Notes: generated by a model not told the origin, from the sequence alone. A stretch of 64,000 bases of DNA from Malachius bipustulatus (GCA_910589415.1 OU342630.1:40518012-40582011); one strand, 5' to 3'; numbered from the stretch's first letter, positions 23,963 through 34,980 are shown. Numbers and translations: made by a program.

Positions 23963-24575
23963 ACAGCACGCCGATCCTCTCCTCCGCACCTACAACAAAT
24001 CACCACCACCGCGGCCTCACCGCACCTACCCGGTTTGCCATACTGGCACGCAATAAGCACGCACGTACCTACCAGGGAATTAATAATAATTACTAACGCC
24101 GACATTTTGTATCACTCCATCGACCGCGTCTCGCTGTCCGCCGCTTTGCTTTGCACCCACAGTTACACGACCGCTGTCGTCTTCATAGCTATTTTTATTA
24201 ATTTATCTAAATTTCGAGACACCTTCTTTTATTTTCATCAAGTGTAAATTGTTTTTCTTTATAATAAAATTTAATTTGAACTCACATCCTGCTCTTCAAT
24301 TACTATCTCCACCGACCGTGAACCCCAAACTACTCACTAGACAACTTGACTCAACGGGAGTGCCACGTAAGTCGCAAGGAGCGCCTAAAGACCGCCCCTC
24401 TGCGTCCGTCTAGTTTTGGTGATAACCTCGTCTGACCCCTGGCAGTTTCCGTCTTCTCCATTGAGTTGCCCTGGACAAGGATACGACTAACGTATCAATT
24501 GTGCGATAACCCAGGTCAGTGGGAAAACGAATTAGTGAGTCATTTCCCCAAGGGAGTAAACCCTTTATAAAAATC

Positions 24576-24589
24576 TGGCGCCCGAGCAA
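24576..24589 (+). other. Possible retroelement primer-binding site
   Basis: TGGCGCCCGAGCAA begins with the TGGCGCCC shared by many insect and vertebrate LTR elements primed by lysine-type tRNAs. No LTR end (CA) directly precedes it, so the call is weak. Confidence 0.3.
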
Positions 24590-24656
24590 TCCGTCCGATT
24601 CCGGCCAGTTTCCCGGATATCCGGGGTTGTCGTCACAGTACATTAATTATAATAAG

Positions 24657-24990
24657 GCAGCTTTCAAGTCTTAATCAAAAACAGCTGCTGCAAAAATACC
24701 ATCAGCTACTGCAGTCACACAAACAGTTTTAAAGTGTTTGCCACCACCAGGTGCAGCAATGGCTGGAGGTTGAAAAAATGAAGATTGGGGTTGGGATGGC
24801 GCAACAAATTGCCTGAATCAAATCACCTCTCTACAAATTCCTGTTTCTCTGGAACTCCTGCATCTGATATCTTGAAGATGCATCAAAACCTGCGCAAAAA
24901 ATGTAAAAATGTTTAACTGCAAGAAAGCAGGCCTCGATTGCACCAATCTGTATTTCAACTATAAGAGGTCGTACAACAACGTAATCGAGA
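24657..24990 (+). pseudogene. PIN-like 'CDTTSA' family gene, C-terminal part (dead)
   Basis: Plus-strand translation includes LKCLPPPGAAMAGG, NEDWGWDGATNCLNQ and CKKAGLDCTNLYFNYKRSYN. The LPP...WGW... and cysteine-rich CxKAGLxCT tail matches how the family represented at 22290-23035 usually ends. Several cysteines are lost (Tyr and Phe in their place) and there are stops. It lies in the correct order and strand relative to the first half. Confidence 0.55.
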
Positions 24991-27296
24991 CAGATCTCAC
25001 AAATAATACCCTTAAGGACGGACCATTTGTCGTCGAAGTATAGGACGAATGGTATAGGACGAAACACCTTCTCCTCGGTGAACGAGGGTATGTAACATTT
25101 CCTTCCCCAAAAACGACATTCACACACTACTTGGAGCTCTATGTACCTGTCTGAAGTAGTTAATATGAATGTACAAGCTGACCAATATCCTCTGTTCATT
25201 AGTTCTTTGAAAAACGAAGGTAAGTACAACAGTATACCTTCAACAGTAAAGAAGAGCAGATTACTATTTTTAACCTCGTCTTTCTATAAATCTATAAAAT
25301 AACATCTCCTGTTTGTTCCAGATAATTAAGGGGGTCCAATATATGAAGGCAGCGACATTAATCATTTGCAACATTTATTTTGCCAATGATATTAGGTGGT
25401 ATGTATATTATTATACTACTAACTATAATATAGACTTTTACATAACTACGTTAGTAATACATAACTGCATTTTATTCGTTTATCTTCATTTTTAAAATTA
25501 CTTCCTCTATATTCACTATCACTATTATCCCAGTTTTGATGTGATGTCCCAGTTTTTACCCCGTAAAATTTATATTTAGATAATAAATTATTTATTTTAT
25601 AAGATAATAGATAATAAATTTCAAGATACTTAATTTTTTGTTAGTTTTTTTTTTTAAATCGGTTTTTTATTGATATCTTAAACATCCATTTGCCGATATT
25701 GCTCCGGGCCAAATTTGTGCCTGAATAAAACTTCAAATTCGTGTCCAGCAACCCAAAAAACATAGTTGGGTGAGAAAATCAAAACTATAACAAGACATTC
25801 CTCTGAGAATCCTAATATGCCTAGCCTGCTATTATTAGTGATTTAGTTCAATGGATGTTCTGTCAAAGTTGTTTAGAATATTGACATTAATATTAATTAA
25901 GAGGAAAAAAGGCTAGTATAAAGCCTAGTGAGTCGAGTAATTTGCAGACTAGTATGCTGTTATTATTACCTTTACTTTCTATAACCAAATTTAATATGTA
26001 CCTGAATAACTTTTGTCTGGTTTTTAAATAATAAAATATTTTAAAGCAAAAAATGTTCAAATTAACGCACGAAAAACGAATCCACTTCATATATAGCCAA
26101 AGATACGTAGATACTGTTAATTAACATTCTTGATAGTCACTCAGTTGCGAATTTAACTTTTTTGTTATTCGACCTCAACACAGAATTCTGTGATGTGAAT
26201 TTAAGTGTACCTACATCGAACAAAAATTTGCCTACAGCAATATTAATCAAATGCTTCATAAGAGAAAGCTAATATTGCATTTGGAAATGGGATTTCCATA
26301 TTTATCAACTAACAGGCAGTCGTAGCTCTTGGACTCAATGAAAAACTCATATATGTCAGCAAGTTGTTCATGTGACCATTATTTACCTAAAAAAAGAGTT
26401 ATTAATATGAAATGGCTCCAATAATTGAAAACTCCAATTGGCCTGAGTGGTTTGTGAAATATTTTTAGACATTTTACATGCGCTGTATTTGGCTTTATTT
26501 ACTAATTCAATTTTTTTATCTGTAAAAATTTCAGTCCACAGTCAATTTGATTATTTTCCTAACCTATCCATAACATACTAAACAGTAAATAGTACGCTCA
26601 CAATATCTTGACTTATGATATACTGCATTTAATATGTAGTCAGGAGTTTCAATTTTTCTTTCTAATTTTTGACCATGTCAGTATATTTCAAGTCATAATA
26701 TTAGAAGCAGTGATAAAAAAAATATGTTTGAAGTTTGCTACCAAATCGTCCAATGAAAATGAAAATAAAAATCAATTAATAGTTTAACACTATTAAATTA
26801 GATTTGATATAAAACAAAATATCTTGGAACTTGGTGTACAGCTTATCCAACTTATAAGATGATCTGTGCTTATTAGCTGTATAATATGTACATACATTAT
26901 TTTGAGATAATTGCTAAACGTTTTTTTTTGTTGTTTGATTTGAAAGCATTCCTGTTTTGCGTAACTACTTCCGTTTGGTGTTTCGATTGCTCATATTACA
27001 ACGTTAATAGAATATGTACTTTGTTAGCATATACAGCAGTGGAAGAGTGGTGTGAACGGTAGAGTTGTCTGATGTATAGAATATCTTAAAAACTAATAAT
27101 TTAAAATATTTTTTGAAATGGTCAAGGTGAAATATCTTGCTTTTCATCATTTTCCCAAGTGAGATACTTGATTCCTGTTACGTTTACTTAATCCTGACTA
27201 GAAGTTTGTATAATATTCATTGGTAGCCAACTCCAAATATTAATGTTTCGAATCACACTATGATGATTAATTTACACTAATGCATAGGACAAGATA
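24991..27296. other. AT-rich intergenic DNA
   Basis: No recognisable gene. ORFs here (for example 24831-25229 minus) lack any motif I know and look accidental. No clear repeat structure noticed. Confidence 0.4.
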
Positions 27297-27512
27297 TCAC
27301 AATGTGGTGGTCCTACTCACGACAGCATCCGGCAACTGAGTCCTGTTCACTAGGTCGGGATTGTTCGGACTACCGATATCACAATCAAACTTCCACAGAA
27401 TCTTGGCGGGCATTACCTTGCCGGCAAGTCCACTAGGGACAACATCGCAGGCGTCTGCTGTTTGGTGACCGCTGGTTGAACGGCCCAGAGTTGCGCTTTT
27501 CTTGCAAAACTC
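27297..27512 (-). CDS. Unidentified coding-like island (possible exon)
   Basis: A minus-strand open stretch of 71 codons in GC-richer sequence encodes KVMPAKILWKFDCDIGSPNN and then DLVNRTQLPDAV. A consensus-like donor GTGAGT follows PDAV at about 27318, and CCCTAG precedes GLAGK as a possible acceptor. I do not recognise the protein. It lies downstream of the glutamate receptor exons on the same strand but has no demonstrated link to them. It could be an exon of another gene or part of a repeat. Confidence 0.3.
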   Translation of the reverse strand, partial: EFCKKSATLGRSTSGHQTADACDVVPSGLAGKVMPAKILWKFDCDIGSPNNPDLVNRTQLPDAVVSRTTTL

Positions 27513-28469
27513 CTAAGGAGCATCAGAAACAGCATTATACAGGGTGTCCCATAATATGTGGACAATCTCCCGTATTTGGGTGATTTTGTAAAAATTTGAA
27601 ATATTTGAAAAATAACTAAAAAAATTTCCCCCGAGGCACCCCTACAAAGAGATTACCTATACCTTTTAAAGTTGATGATGATTGAAGTTGATGATAATCC
27701 ATTTTTGATATATGTAACTTTGTTTTTAGACAGCCATGAAATAATGAAAAAAAATTTAGATATTTTACAAACATTTAAGGTTATGTAAAACGTATAAATC
27801 TGATTCAATCTCATTCAGTACATATTTGGTATCGATATATAAAATCCAGTAGATATGTAACGCAACCGGTCGCTTTGTTAATATAAACATCCGGATGCTG
27901 AAGAGTTAACGTCCGTTGCGTGAAAGAAATTAAATGTCCATTGACCATACTTGACCGTAAGACGGGGGAAGTACCTACCCCGACCAGTTGTGCTTTGAAC
28001 GTCGCCGAGTGAGAGTTGGTGAATTACTTGTGTTTGTGTTTGGTGCATTCTAGCGTTCTTTTGTAATAGATAACAGGTGAGTTGTTGTACTCACTAAGTG
28101 TCATATTCCTAAGATAAATAGAGTTAGGCTAAGCAATAGAGTGTCAAGTAATCATGATTATTAATTGAGATATAATTGATAAAGATTATAATTGTTATTA
28201 GCCTGTCTTAAGAAGTCGAAGTTAATGAGCTCATCAACAGATCTATTTAGAGTCAAAAGGAGAAACTGCATGTAAAGCATGAATAAATAAAGCATGAATA
28301 GGCATAGAGGTAAATCAGTGAAAGACAGAATCATGATAAGTACTTATTGAGACACAAAGGTTAATTAATGCTGAAGATGTCTAAATTGCTGAAGAGTAAA
28401 GTAGAAATGAGCGTTGATCGTAGAGGGCCTGTGTGGCCTGTGCATGTGCATGTGTTTTCTTAAGTCCCT

Positions 28470-28597
28470 GAGAGAAGGTCAGTAGCCTGTGAGGCTGAGA
28501 ACGGGTGTCGACCCGAGAGACCTGAGAGCGGCGAGAGAAGGTCAGTAGCCTGTGAGGCTGAGAACGGGTGTCGACCCGAGAGACCTGAGAGCGGCCC
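28470..28597. repeat. 63-bp tandem duplication
   Basis: Two almost identical 63-bp units beginning GAGAGAAGGTCAG (28470 and 28533) and ending ACCTGAGAGCGGC. The 'GGGTGTCGACCC' inside each is an inverted repeat. Confidence 0.85.
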
Positions 28598-28654
28598 GTG
28601 TGGCCCGAGTGACCTGCATGTGTAGGTCAGAGTGGAGGCCAGTGTGGCCTGACT

Positions 28655-28865
28655 TTGTTCCGGGCGTGAAGGATCGAGAGGATGATCCTGCCGATCGCCT
28701 GTGAGTGGTTTCTGTAATTGGGCGTGAAGAATCGAGAGGATGATCCTGCAGAACGCCTAGTGGTCTCTAACCGGACGTGAAGGATCAAGATGATCCTGCT
28801 GACCGCCTGGTGGTCTCTGTGACCGGGAGTGAAGGATCGAGAGGATCCTGCCGACCACCCGCGAA
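28655..28865. repeat. Four-unit tandem repeat with stem-loop core
   Basis: Four units of about 50-60 bp. Each has an AGGATC.AGAGGATGATCCT-type interrupted palindrome (GGATC...GATCC) followed by GC(C/T/A)GA.CGCC. A single-stranded copy would form a series of short hairpins. Confidence 0.75.
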
Positions 28866-29589
28866 TGACCTGCTTGAGATCGGGAGGACCGAGGTGGGTC
28901 CTGGTTACCACAGCGTGCCTTGGCGCCGGAAACCTTGGCAAGGCTACGATCAACAGCTAAAGAGCAAGATGTCTTGAGTAGAGTCTTGAGTCGAGTAACT
29001 TCAGCAATGACCTTGAACAGTGATTTACGTATCTTCAGCAAGGTGATGTCAAAGCTCTATAGAGAGGCTACCAAGAAGGCTAAGCGTTAGTTAATGATAA
29101 GCTTAAGCAAGCTTTAGGAGGAATAAGACACTTATGCAAGTTTTAATCTCTTTAGGGAGTGAGCCGAGACGTCGCAAGGCAAGAGAAACGGTGAGTGACT
29201 AGAAAAACGACGGCCCTGCCGAAATAAATTTGTGTATTTACATGTGAGTAATTCTCTCCCTCTTTTCTGCGTTACAGTTATGTAACGTAGCGGACCCGGG
29301 TCCCTCGGTCTTTCGCGAAAAACCACCGTGATCGTCTATTTACCTCTGGTTTTCCCTAATAGGACCGTTGTGATTTCTTTTTGTTATTTCGGTTGTTGAA
29401 AATGTGTTTGAAATGAGATCTGCCCTAACTAATTTCTCATTGGATTTTCCTTAATTTATGAAGGAAATTCCCTCGGGATTTGTGCTTTGCCATCTGCTAG
29501 TGAATTAGTTCGAAGAGGTTTTGCCAATTGTGAGTATTGAGTCTGGTTAAGACGAGATTCGAATTTATTGTATTGCAACTGGAGTTTTC

Positions 29590-29960
29590 CTTGGATTTAA
29601 GAAGGAAATTCACCCAGAGTCCACTTAAGACGTCATCTCCGGGCAATCGTGGGTTGAAGTTTGCGTGAACGAGATTTATCCTCGCAGGGTTTTTAATGGG
29701 AATTTTAATTAGGTAGATGAGGGAAATTCACTCAGAGTCCACTTATTGTCATCTCCGAGCAAATTAGGTTAAGGAAATTTAGAATGGTGTGCTGAAGTTC
29801 GCTTGAATGAGATTTACCCTCGCAGGGTTTTAATTGGAATTTTAATTAGGCAGATGAGGGAAATTCACTCAGAGTCCACTTATTGTCATCTCCGAGCAAA
29901 TTAGGTTAAGATTAGGATTGGGCGATCTAGAGTCCACTTATTGTCATCTCCAGACACGCC
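29590..29960. repeat. 137-bp tandem repeat, about 2.5 units
   Basis: GAGTCCACTTATTGTCATCT recurs at 29735 and 29872 (period 137), with a more diverged unit before at about 29617 and a partial one after at 29930. Units share CCTCGCAGGGTTTT and GAGGGAAATTCAC. Confidence 0.85.
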
Positions 29961-31240
29961 CAAAGGGTTAGGAAGTCAGTTTTTATCTGAGACTTCTATG
30001 ATCGAGGTTTGTGCTTTTATAGGATTCGGCGACATGCGCGGACCCACTTTCTAAATCTGCTGCTCGACAAAGGATTCTCCTAAACTGATTCTATGCCGTG
30101 ATTTCTGCGGGCCTATTTTAATTATATCTTCCATATCGCGAGACTTAGCACGTCAATTTTGTGACTATCTTATTAAATAATCACGAACTTCAAGCACCTA
30201 AAATTTCTATCAAATCGGCCAATGCGTTTTGGTACTTCCATTGTATCTTCCTACTAATTATTCACCGGCTTAAGTTTAATTTCGCGTTTTCCATGGTTTG
30301 CCGTTCGGGGCTCACGATGAATTTTTGGCTACTATAATTTATTTCCTTTCTTTATTGATTGGTTTAATTGCCGTTGCCGCTTTCTCGAAGTGCTGGAATG
30401 TGACTAGCTAGAGCGTTTTCTAGTTTATGAATATCTAATGAGCTGACGGGAATCGTTTCTTCGCCGCGCTGGCGTGTGGCTGCGTTTTAATTTCCTAACA
30501 ATTTTACCTTTAGGTATTTACGCACCTATTCTTGCACTGTTTGCCTTTTCGGTTTGGGATGATTTAACGAGGGCGATGGAAATAATTTCCTTATCATCCT
30601 ACCTAGGTGCGATCCTTTCAGTTAGTTTTCTTGTTTGATATTTTTTACATAAAAAATGTATCCCGATTTATTGTGACATAGTGAACTGTTATCTAGATAA
30701 ACGCTCTTTAAATAGATGATCAGCCACCTTTATTCAAAATTTATAATTAAAAATATTCTTTCGGTGCATCACCCATTAAAAGGACGTGTATCTGGATAAC
30801 GGTTCACTCTATCGATATAAATCAGAATAAATTGTTTATGTTAAAAATATTAAACAAGAAAACTAACCTTAAAAGTTTGTAAAATTACTATTTTCCTTTT
30901 TTTTCCTGCAAGTGAATGACTGCGTTGTTTAAACCCGAGGTCTATGTAAGACCTACCAAAGATTTAAACAGTTTAAAATGACACAAATTATCAAAATCGG
31001 TCAGCTAATAAAAAAGTTGTTGCAAATAATTGATTTTCATCTCTTAACTTTTTTTTCTCAACGTACTATTTTTGTATGGGTGCCTCAGGGTAAAAACTTT
31101 TATAGTTATTTTTCAAATTACTTTTACCTTATATGATAATATAAAATGCGAGTAGTTTTACTTCTGTAACTTAAAAATGTGATGAAACAGAATTGCACTG
31201 TTTCCTACTTAAAGTCATGAAGTGGTGAAAAAATAACAAC
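29961..31240. other. Non-coding, unclassified
   Basis: No gene found. An imperfect 23-bp inverted pair (GTGAACTGTTATCTAGATAA at 30681 against TATCTGGATAACGGTTCAC at 30789) flanks about 80 bp. The right arm of the old foldback element lies at 31000-31190. Confidence 0.4.
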
Positions 31241-31266
31241 ATTACGTCGAAGAGAAAAATCAATAT

Positions 31267-31278
31267 ATCATTTATTTA
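31267..31278 (-). terminator. Poly(A) signal of the glutamate receptor gene
   Basis: On the minus strand GAATAAATAAATG supplies one or two AATAAA signals about 230 nt after the TAG at 31506-31508. This fits a terminal exon with a short GC-rich 3' UTR. Confidence 0.5.
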
Positions 31279-31505
31279 TTCTAATATCTTGACTAGCAAC
31301 GTACACAAACCTGCGGGCATTGCGGGGGCGGGGCGCAGCGGTAGTTGAGCGTGGCGGCGCGCTGAGGACGGTGTTGGGCGGCGGTGGACGGCCCGCCGCA
31401 GCAGTCGCGGATGGCGCTGGAGGTACAGGCAAAGGTACTGACAGTCGAAGCGCATGATGACACCGTTGCCGCCGCCGCCAGTACGCCTCCAGCACCAGGT
31501 CGACG

Positions 31506-31583
31506 CTAGGTGTCACCTCTGCCGCCATCCTCGTAAGCCGATGGAGACTTTTTCATCTCGATCATCGGCATGATCATGCCCTC
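31506..31583 (-). CDS. Kainate-type ionotropic glutamate receptor, last coding exon
   Basis: After a good acceptor (TCTTGTTTTCTAG, minus strand) the exon reads EGMIMPMIEMKKSPSAYEDG and ends GRGDT followed by TAG. Its phase (0) joins the exon at 60580-60842 without a shift, giving ...PHLNG|EGMIMPM.... This is the cytoplasmic C-terminal tail of the receptor, downstream of the last membrane helix. The alternative is a donor at 31515-31516 (AGAG|GTGACA), with the tail continuing elsewhere. The GC-rich sequence below (31268-31505) stays open in other frames, so an assembly indel is possible. I favour the TAG plus the poly(A) signal at 31267-31278. Confidence 0.6.
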   Translation of the reverse strand, partial: EGMIMPMIEMKKSPSAYEDGGRGDT

Positions 31584-31917
31584 CTAGAAAACAAGATTGC
31601 ACGTGATTACGAATAATTTCAAATGCAAGACTTTGAGATCAAATACAGTTACAGCCAGCTCATTTTAAGGAGGCGAGACGTATACAAATTTCAACAGAAT
31701 TGGTAGGGAAATTGTGTCTTGTCAGACACTTTAACTGAAATACATAAGTGACGTTCTGTAAGCGCAAGTTTAGTGGTATGGAAATAAGTTGTGTTATTAT
31801 ATTGCGACACAAAACTGGCAAGTGACTTATTGTACATATAACTAAATAAAGAAAAATCTTGAAATTCGAGATCGCGCCTTATAGGTCGAAAGTTCCAGCA
31901 TTTCATATTTAGTTATA

Positions 31918-32359
31918 CAGTGAGTGTCTTTTTCAATGCAACATAGGGATTTACATTTAAAAACTTTACTTCGTGGTAATGGTTTTCCTGGAGTAATTTT
32001 TTTCTATTTTTTTTTCTCTGCATCGTAGTAAACACTATTCTGCACGACCTTTTGAAGATCTGGTATCAGTGGAAGCAACACTTTTTTAAATAAAACGCAA
32101 AAAGTAAAACAATTTTCCATCCACCAAACCATCGATTTCCAAAACTAGTTAAAAAATTAAGAGAAGCCGACACTACTTCTTGTAAAAAGCAATTTATTAA
32201 TAAAACAAGAAGTATACACCACCTTCAAAAGCTCGTGTAGAATAATGTGTATTATGATGCAGAGAAAAAAATCTAAAAATTTACTCCAGGAAAACCATTA
32301 ACACAAGGTAAAGTTTTTACATGTAAATCCCTATGTTCCATTGAAAAAGAAACTCACTG
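31918..32359. mobile_element. Foldback MITE, 442 bp
   Basis: The ends CAGTGAGTGTCTTTTTCAAT and the matching inverted ATTGAAAAAGAAACTCACTG are flanked by TA on both sides. The arms stay complementary for about 150 bp (ACTCCAGGAAAACCATTA against TAATGGTTTTCCTGGAGT). No coding sequence. A TA target and CAG ends are typical of non-autonomous Tc1/mariner-group elements. Confidence 0.8.
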
Positions 32360-32378
32360 TATAAGGATGCGTGACTTC

Positions 32379-32535
32379 TACAGGCTGTCCCTTCAACATT
32401 CGAAACCGTTCTTGTCACACCGTTTCATGTCGCATTTTCTATGATGAGACCGAAATTTTCGTTGGAGTCAGGTATCCATAGGAGTGGTCTGGTATTTTCT
32501 TTAAGGAGCAAACATCGGTCTTAACTATTATGAAA
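32379..32535. repeat. Fragment of the 637-bp dispersed repeat
   Basis: ACTTCTACAGGCTGTCC, then GAGTGGTCTGGTATT and a GAGCAAACATCGG stretch follow the order seen at 16251-16400. It is cut on the right by the retrotransposon at about 32540. Confidence 0.65.
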
Positions 32536-32539
32536 ATTA

Positions 32540-33590
32540 AATTAACGATGATATGAAAATTTATAGAACAGTTAAAAATATTACTGATTGTGATGAACTT
32601 CAAAGTGATCTTCAGCGCCTATACAGTTTTTGTGTAGCAAATCGACTATCTCTGAATTTGGAAAAGTGTTCTTATATTAGATTTACAAAAGGTAGGATCA
32701 TACATGCTGTGACATACAATATAAACAACTATATTCTAAATCAGGTAGACAACATTAAAGATCTTGGTGTCATTCTTGATTCTGGTATGAGGTTTGATCT
32801 TCATATGGATGCTGTGGTGCGAAAAGCTTATAGAAACTTAGGATTTATTGCCCGTAACACGACCGACTTTGCCAGTGAACGAAGTTTAATCACACTGTTT
32901 ACTTCCATGGTTAGAAGTCACATAGAATACTGTTCCATTGTTTGGAGCCCTTACTATGAATACTATATAAACAGATTGGAAAAGGTTCAAAGAAAATTTC
33001 TTGGCATACTGAACTACCGTTACCACAGGGGATTGCATTCGCAACCCTACGAAGCGTCCCTGAGGTTTTATCGCTTGAGCAGATTGGTGGATCGTCGCAG
33101 AGTTTGTTGCATTGTGTACGTGTACAAAATTTTTAATAACTTAATTTATTCACCATTTCTTCTTGCATCCTTGGCACTGAGAGTCGCTGTGTATTTCGGA
33201 AGGATGCCCTACTTGTTGCATGTGCCTTATTCCAGAACCAATTACAGCTTAAATTCTCCTGTAAGAAATATGCAGCGTTGTGTCAATACTTATTTTAGTC
33301 ATATTGATATCTTTCATGTTTCATTGTATGCTTTAAAACGTCAGGCTTATGCCTCATTGGCCAATGTACGTTAGTGTGGGTGGGTTTTTTTTCTTTTATT
33401 TCTTTTGTATTTTTATTATATCAGCAGAAATAACTGTCTGAGTCCGCTAGTTTCGTTGTTGGGTATCAGTATTTTTTTATATCTCTTTCCTTTTGTAGTT
33501 TTTTAAGATAACCCGTTGTACATAATTGATTGTTAGACATTGTTGTATCTTTTGTGGAAACTCTGTAATTGGGTTATATATATATATAGA
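32540..33590 (+). pseudogene. Non-LTR retrotransposon, 3' half (jockey/CR1-like)
   Basis: A 273-codon open frame ends with the TAG at 33372-33374. It begins at the two aspartates of the catalytic (F/Y)xDD motif (NDDMKIYR), so insertion was 5'-truncated inside the reverse transcriptase. It continues with LSLNLEKCSYIRFTK, NIKDLGVILDSGMRFDLHMD, LGFIARNTTDF and HIEYCSIVWSPYYEYYINRL, the classical thumb and connection region. No stops occur, which suggests a fairly recent insertion. The 3' UTR ends in a (TA)n tail at about 33572-33587. Confidence 0.85.
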
Positions 33591-33599
33591 AATTTTATT

Positions 33600-34735
33600 A
33601 ACTATTTAATAAAATTACATCTTCCCAACAGTCTGGGTTGTAAGAAACAAAGAATACTTAATAACATTGATAATAATACAATAAAAAATTTTTTTTAATA
33701 ATTAAGTTACTATGTACTATATAAATGATGTCTTAATATATAAATGGATTTTTTTAAGGTGATGATTGCTATTGATTTTAATAATTTTGAATGTAGTCCA
33801 AATTTATGACAAAAATCTTTAAAAAAATTCGTGATTGTTCCCCGAGCACCAATAAATATACCTATTACTTCAATACTATTTAATTTGTATGATTTTTTAA
33901 AGAAATCAATTGTTTGATTATAGATTAATTGTTTTTCTAGGTTAACGTTCATAGGTTGTTTTTCGTCAATTTCAAACCGTATAGTTGGGTCTATAATCCA
34001 ACCTATGTTCTTTTTTTTATCAATTGCAAGAATGTCTACTCTACGTGTACTTCCCATATTTTCTAAACAAGTTACTTCTTCGAAAACTTCAAGTCCTTTT
34101 ATTCGTAAAGCATCTGCAATCATATTTCGGACTGTATGATGACGGTTATTGCGTAATCGTTCACTAAAAGGACATGATCCAAGAACATGTGGCAAAGTTT
34201 CACAAACGAATTTCTCATTGTTAGAACAATGTCTACAATGGGTGCCGTCTTTGGACCTTCCAGGGAGAACTCTTACGGGAGCAACTTCACCGATGATTTT
34301 TATAGCATCTTTTATTTCTGATATAGTAAGTCCGCTACGATCCAGTAAGTTGTTGGCAGGTTGATATTCTTTAAAAAGAATCACACCTCTACCTTTATGA
34401 GCCATGTTTATCCAGTTCTGATATTCTAATTCACGTAAAAAAGATCTTAAATGTTTTGTTTTCTCGTTTATTAAATTTTTTATCGGTGATTTGTAATTTT
34501 TCTAAACATATACGTTTTTCATCTAAAAGATTTCTTGTTTTTGAGATTGTTTCGTCATTTGATTGTTCTAATCTGTTACAGATATTGAAGTGCTGTAAAT
34601 ATGCTTCCCAACTAGCACAAAATAATTGTAGACCTTTTTTATTTTTTGAAGTATAAATCATTGAATTCGGTAAATCAGATGGTAGATCTAAAATTTCTTT
34701 TAATGTGCATCTAATCATTTTGTCGATTACCTGTT
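33600..34735 (-). pseudogene. R2-like non-LTR retrotransposon with restriction-like endonuclease, 3' part
   Basis: Minus strand. The first segment (34431-34718) encodes LKEILDLPSDLPNSMIY and GLQLFCASWEAYLQ. A single frameshift near 34455 separates it from a 231-codon frame (33710-34405), which has a CCHC knuckle (CRHC...HVLGSC), RRVDILAID and WIIDPTIRFE. The zinc knuckle followed by a PD-(D/E)XK-type nuclease is the C-terminal signature of R2/NeSL-group elements, which cut target DNA with this domain. The reverse transcriptase core is lost by 5' truncation. One frameshift and no other stops indicate moderate age. Confidence 0.8.
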
Positions 34736-34749
34736 GAGTTTCCCAAATT

Positions 34750-34980
34750 TATTAATAAATAAATAATTAATAAATAAATAAATAAAAGACAAACAAGATA
34801 AGTCGCTCCAATTTAGTAATTATGGGAACCAGCTCATTCTACCCAGACACAAGTTTACCAATTAATTAGTAGAATAGACGACACAGACAACCAGAGCGAG
34901 ACTGAGAATCGAACTCAGTTTGAGGCAGTTCAACAGTTTACTAGTCTGCACTTCTAGCACGCGAAGCCACCGCCAGCTCA
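34750..34980 (-). mobile_element. tRNA-derived SINE
   Basis: On the minus strand the head reads GAGCTGGCGGTGGCTTCGCG (A-box region), then a B-box-like GTTCGATTCTC (plus 34904-34914), a unique body, and a tail of TTTA repeats (plus 34750-34787, TAAATAAATAAA). The B box, tRNA-like head and short-repeat tail are SINE hallmarks. Its tail abuts the 5'-truncated end of the R2-like element. Pol III transcription from the internal boxes is expected for an active copy. Confidence 0.7.

Larger units (their letters stand above)
23036..24656. mobile_element. Insertion splitting the PIN-like pseudogene (LTR-element-like)
   Basis: A GC-richer block of 1.6 kb separates the two halves of the pseudogene. It holds a degenerate short tandem repeat at 23376-23510 (TTCCGA.CCGGCGTTA units of about 40 bp), a 120-bp tandem duplication, and a sequence like a retroelement primer-binding site at 24576-24589. 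No protein-coding domain is recognised. It may be a leader or LTR remnant. The exact boundaries are uncertain. Confidence 0.4.
27855..29276 (+). mobile_element. Possible long LTR (about 1.4 kb)
   Basis: The segment starts TGTAACGC and ends GCGTTACA, an 8-bp terminal inverted repeat with the TG...CA ends of an LTR. An AATAAA at 29223 lies about 50 bp before the end. No second LTR and no coding domain are found in the window, and no classical primer-binding site follows. The sequence just downstream (29280-29385) recurs inverted at 54238-54344, so it belongs to a dispersed family. Confidence 0.35.
27538..31190. mobile_element. Old foldback element with a large insertion
   Basis: The left end, CAGGGTGTCCCATAATATG, follows a TA. 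The arm sequence GAAAAATAACTA...GAGGCACCC at 27608-27650 is matched in inverse, with divergence, at about 31070-31125. Between the arms lies a 2.8-kb GC-richer block with three tandem repeats and a possible LTR. The arms are too diverged to fix the right end exactly. Confidence 0.45.

Noticed and set aside
23560..24247. Long overlapping ORFs on both strands (up to 178 codons)
   Set aside because: They result from GC-rich tandem duplication. No domain or consistent codon pattern is seen, and they fall in an insertion with a PBS-like site.
31268..31528. 86-codon minus-strand ORF (MAAEVTPSVDLVLEAY...) as an independent gene
   Set aside because: It overlaps the receptor tail exon in another frame, is proline/arginine-rich as expected for GC-rich DNA, and shows no domain. 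It is kept only as a possible sign of an indel in the receptor tail.
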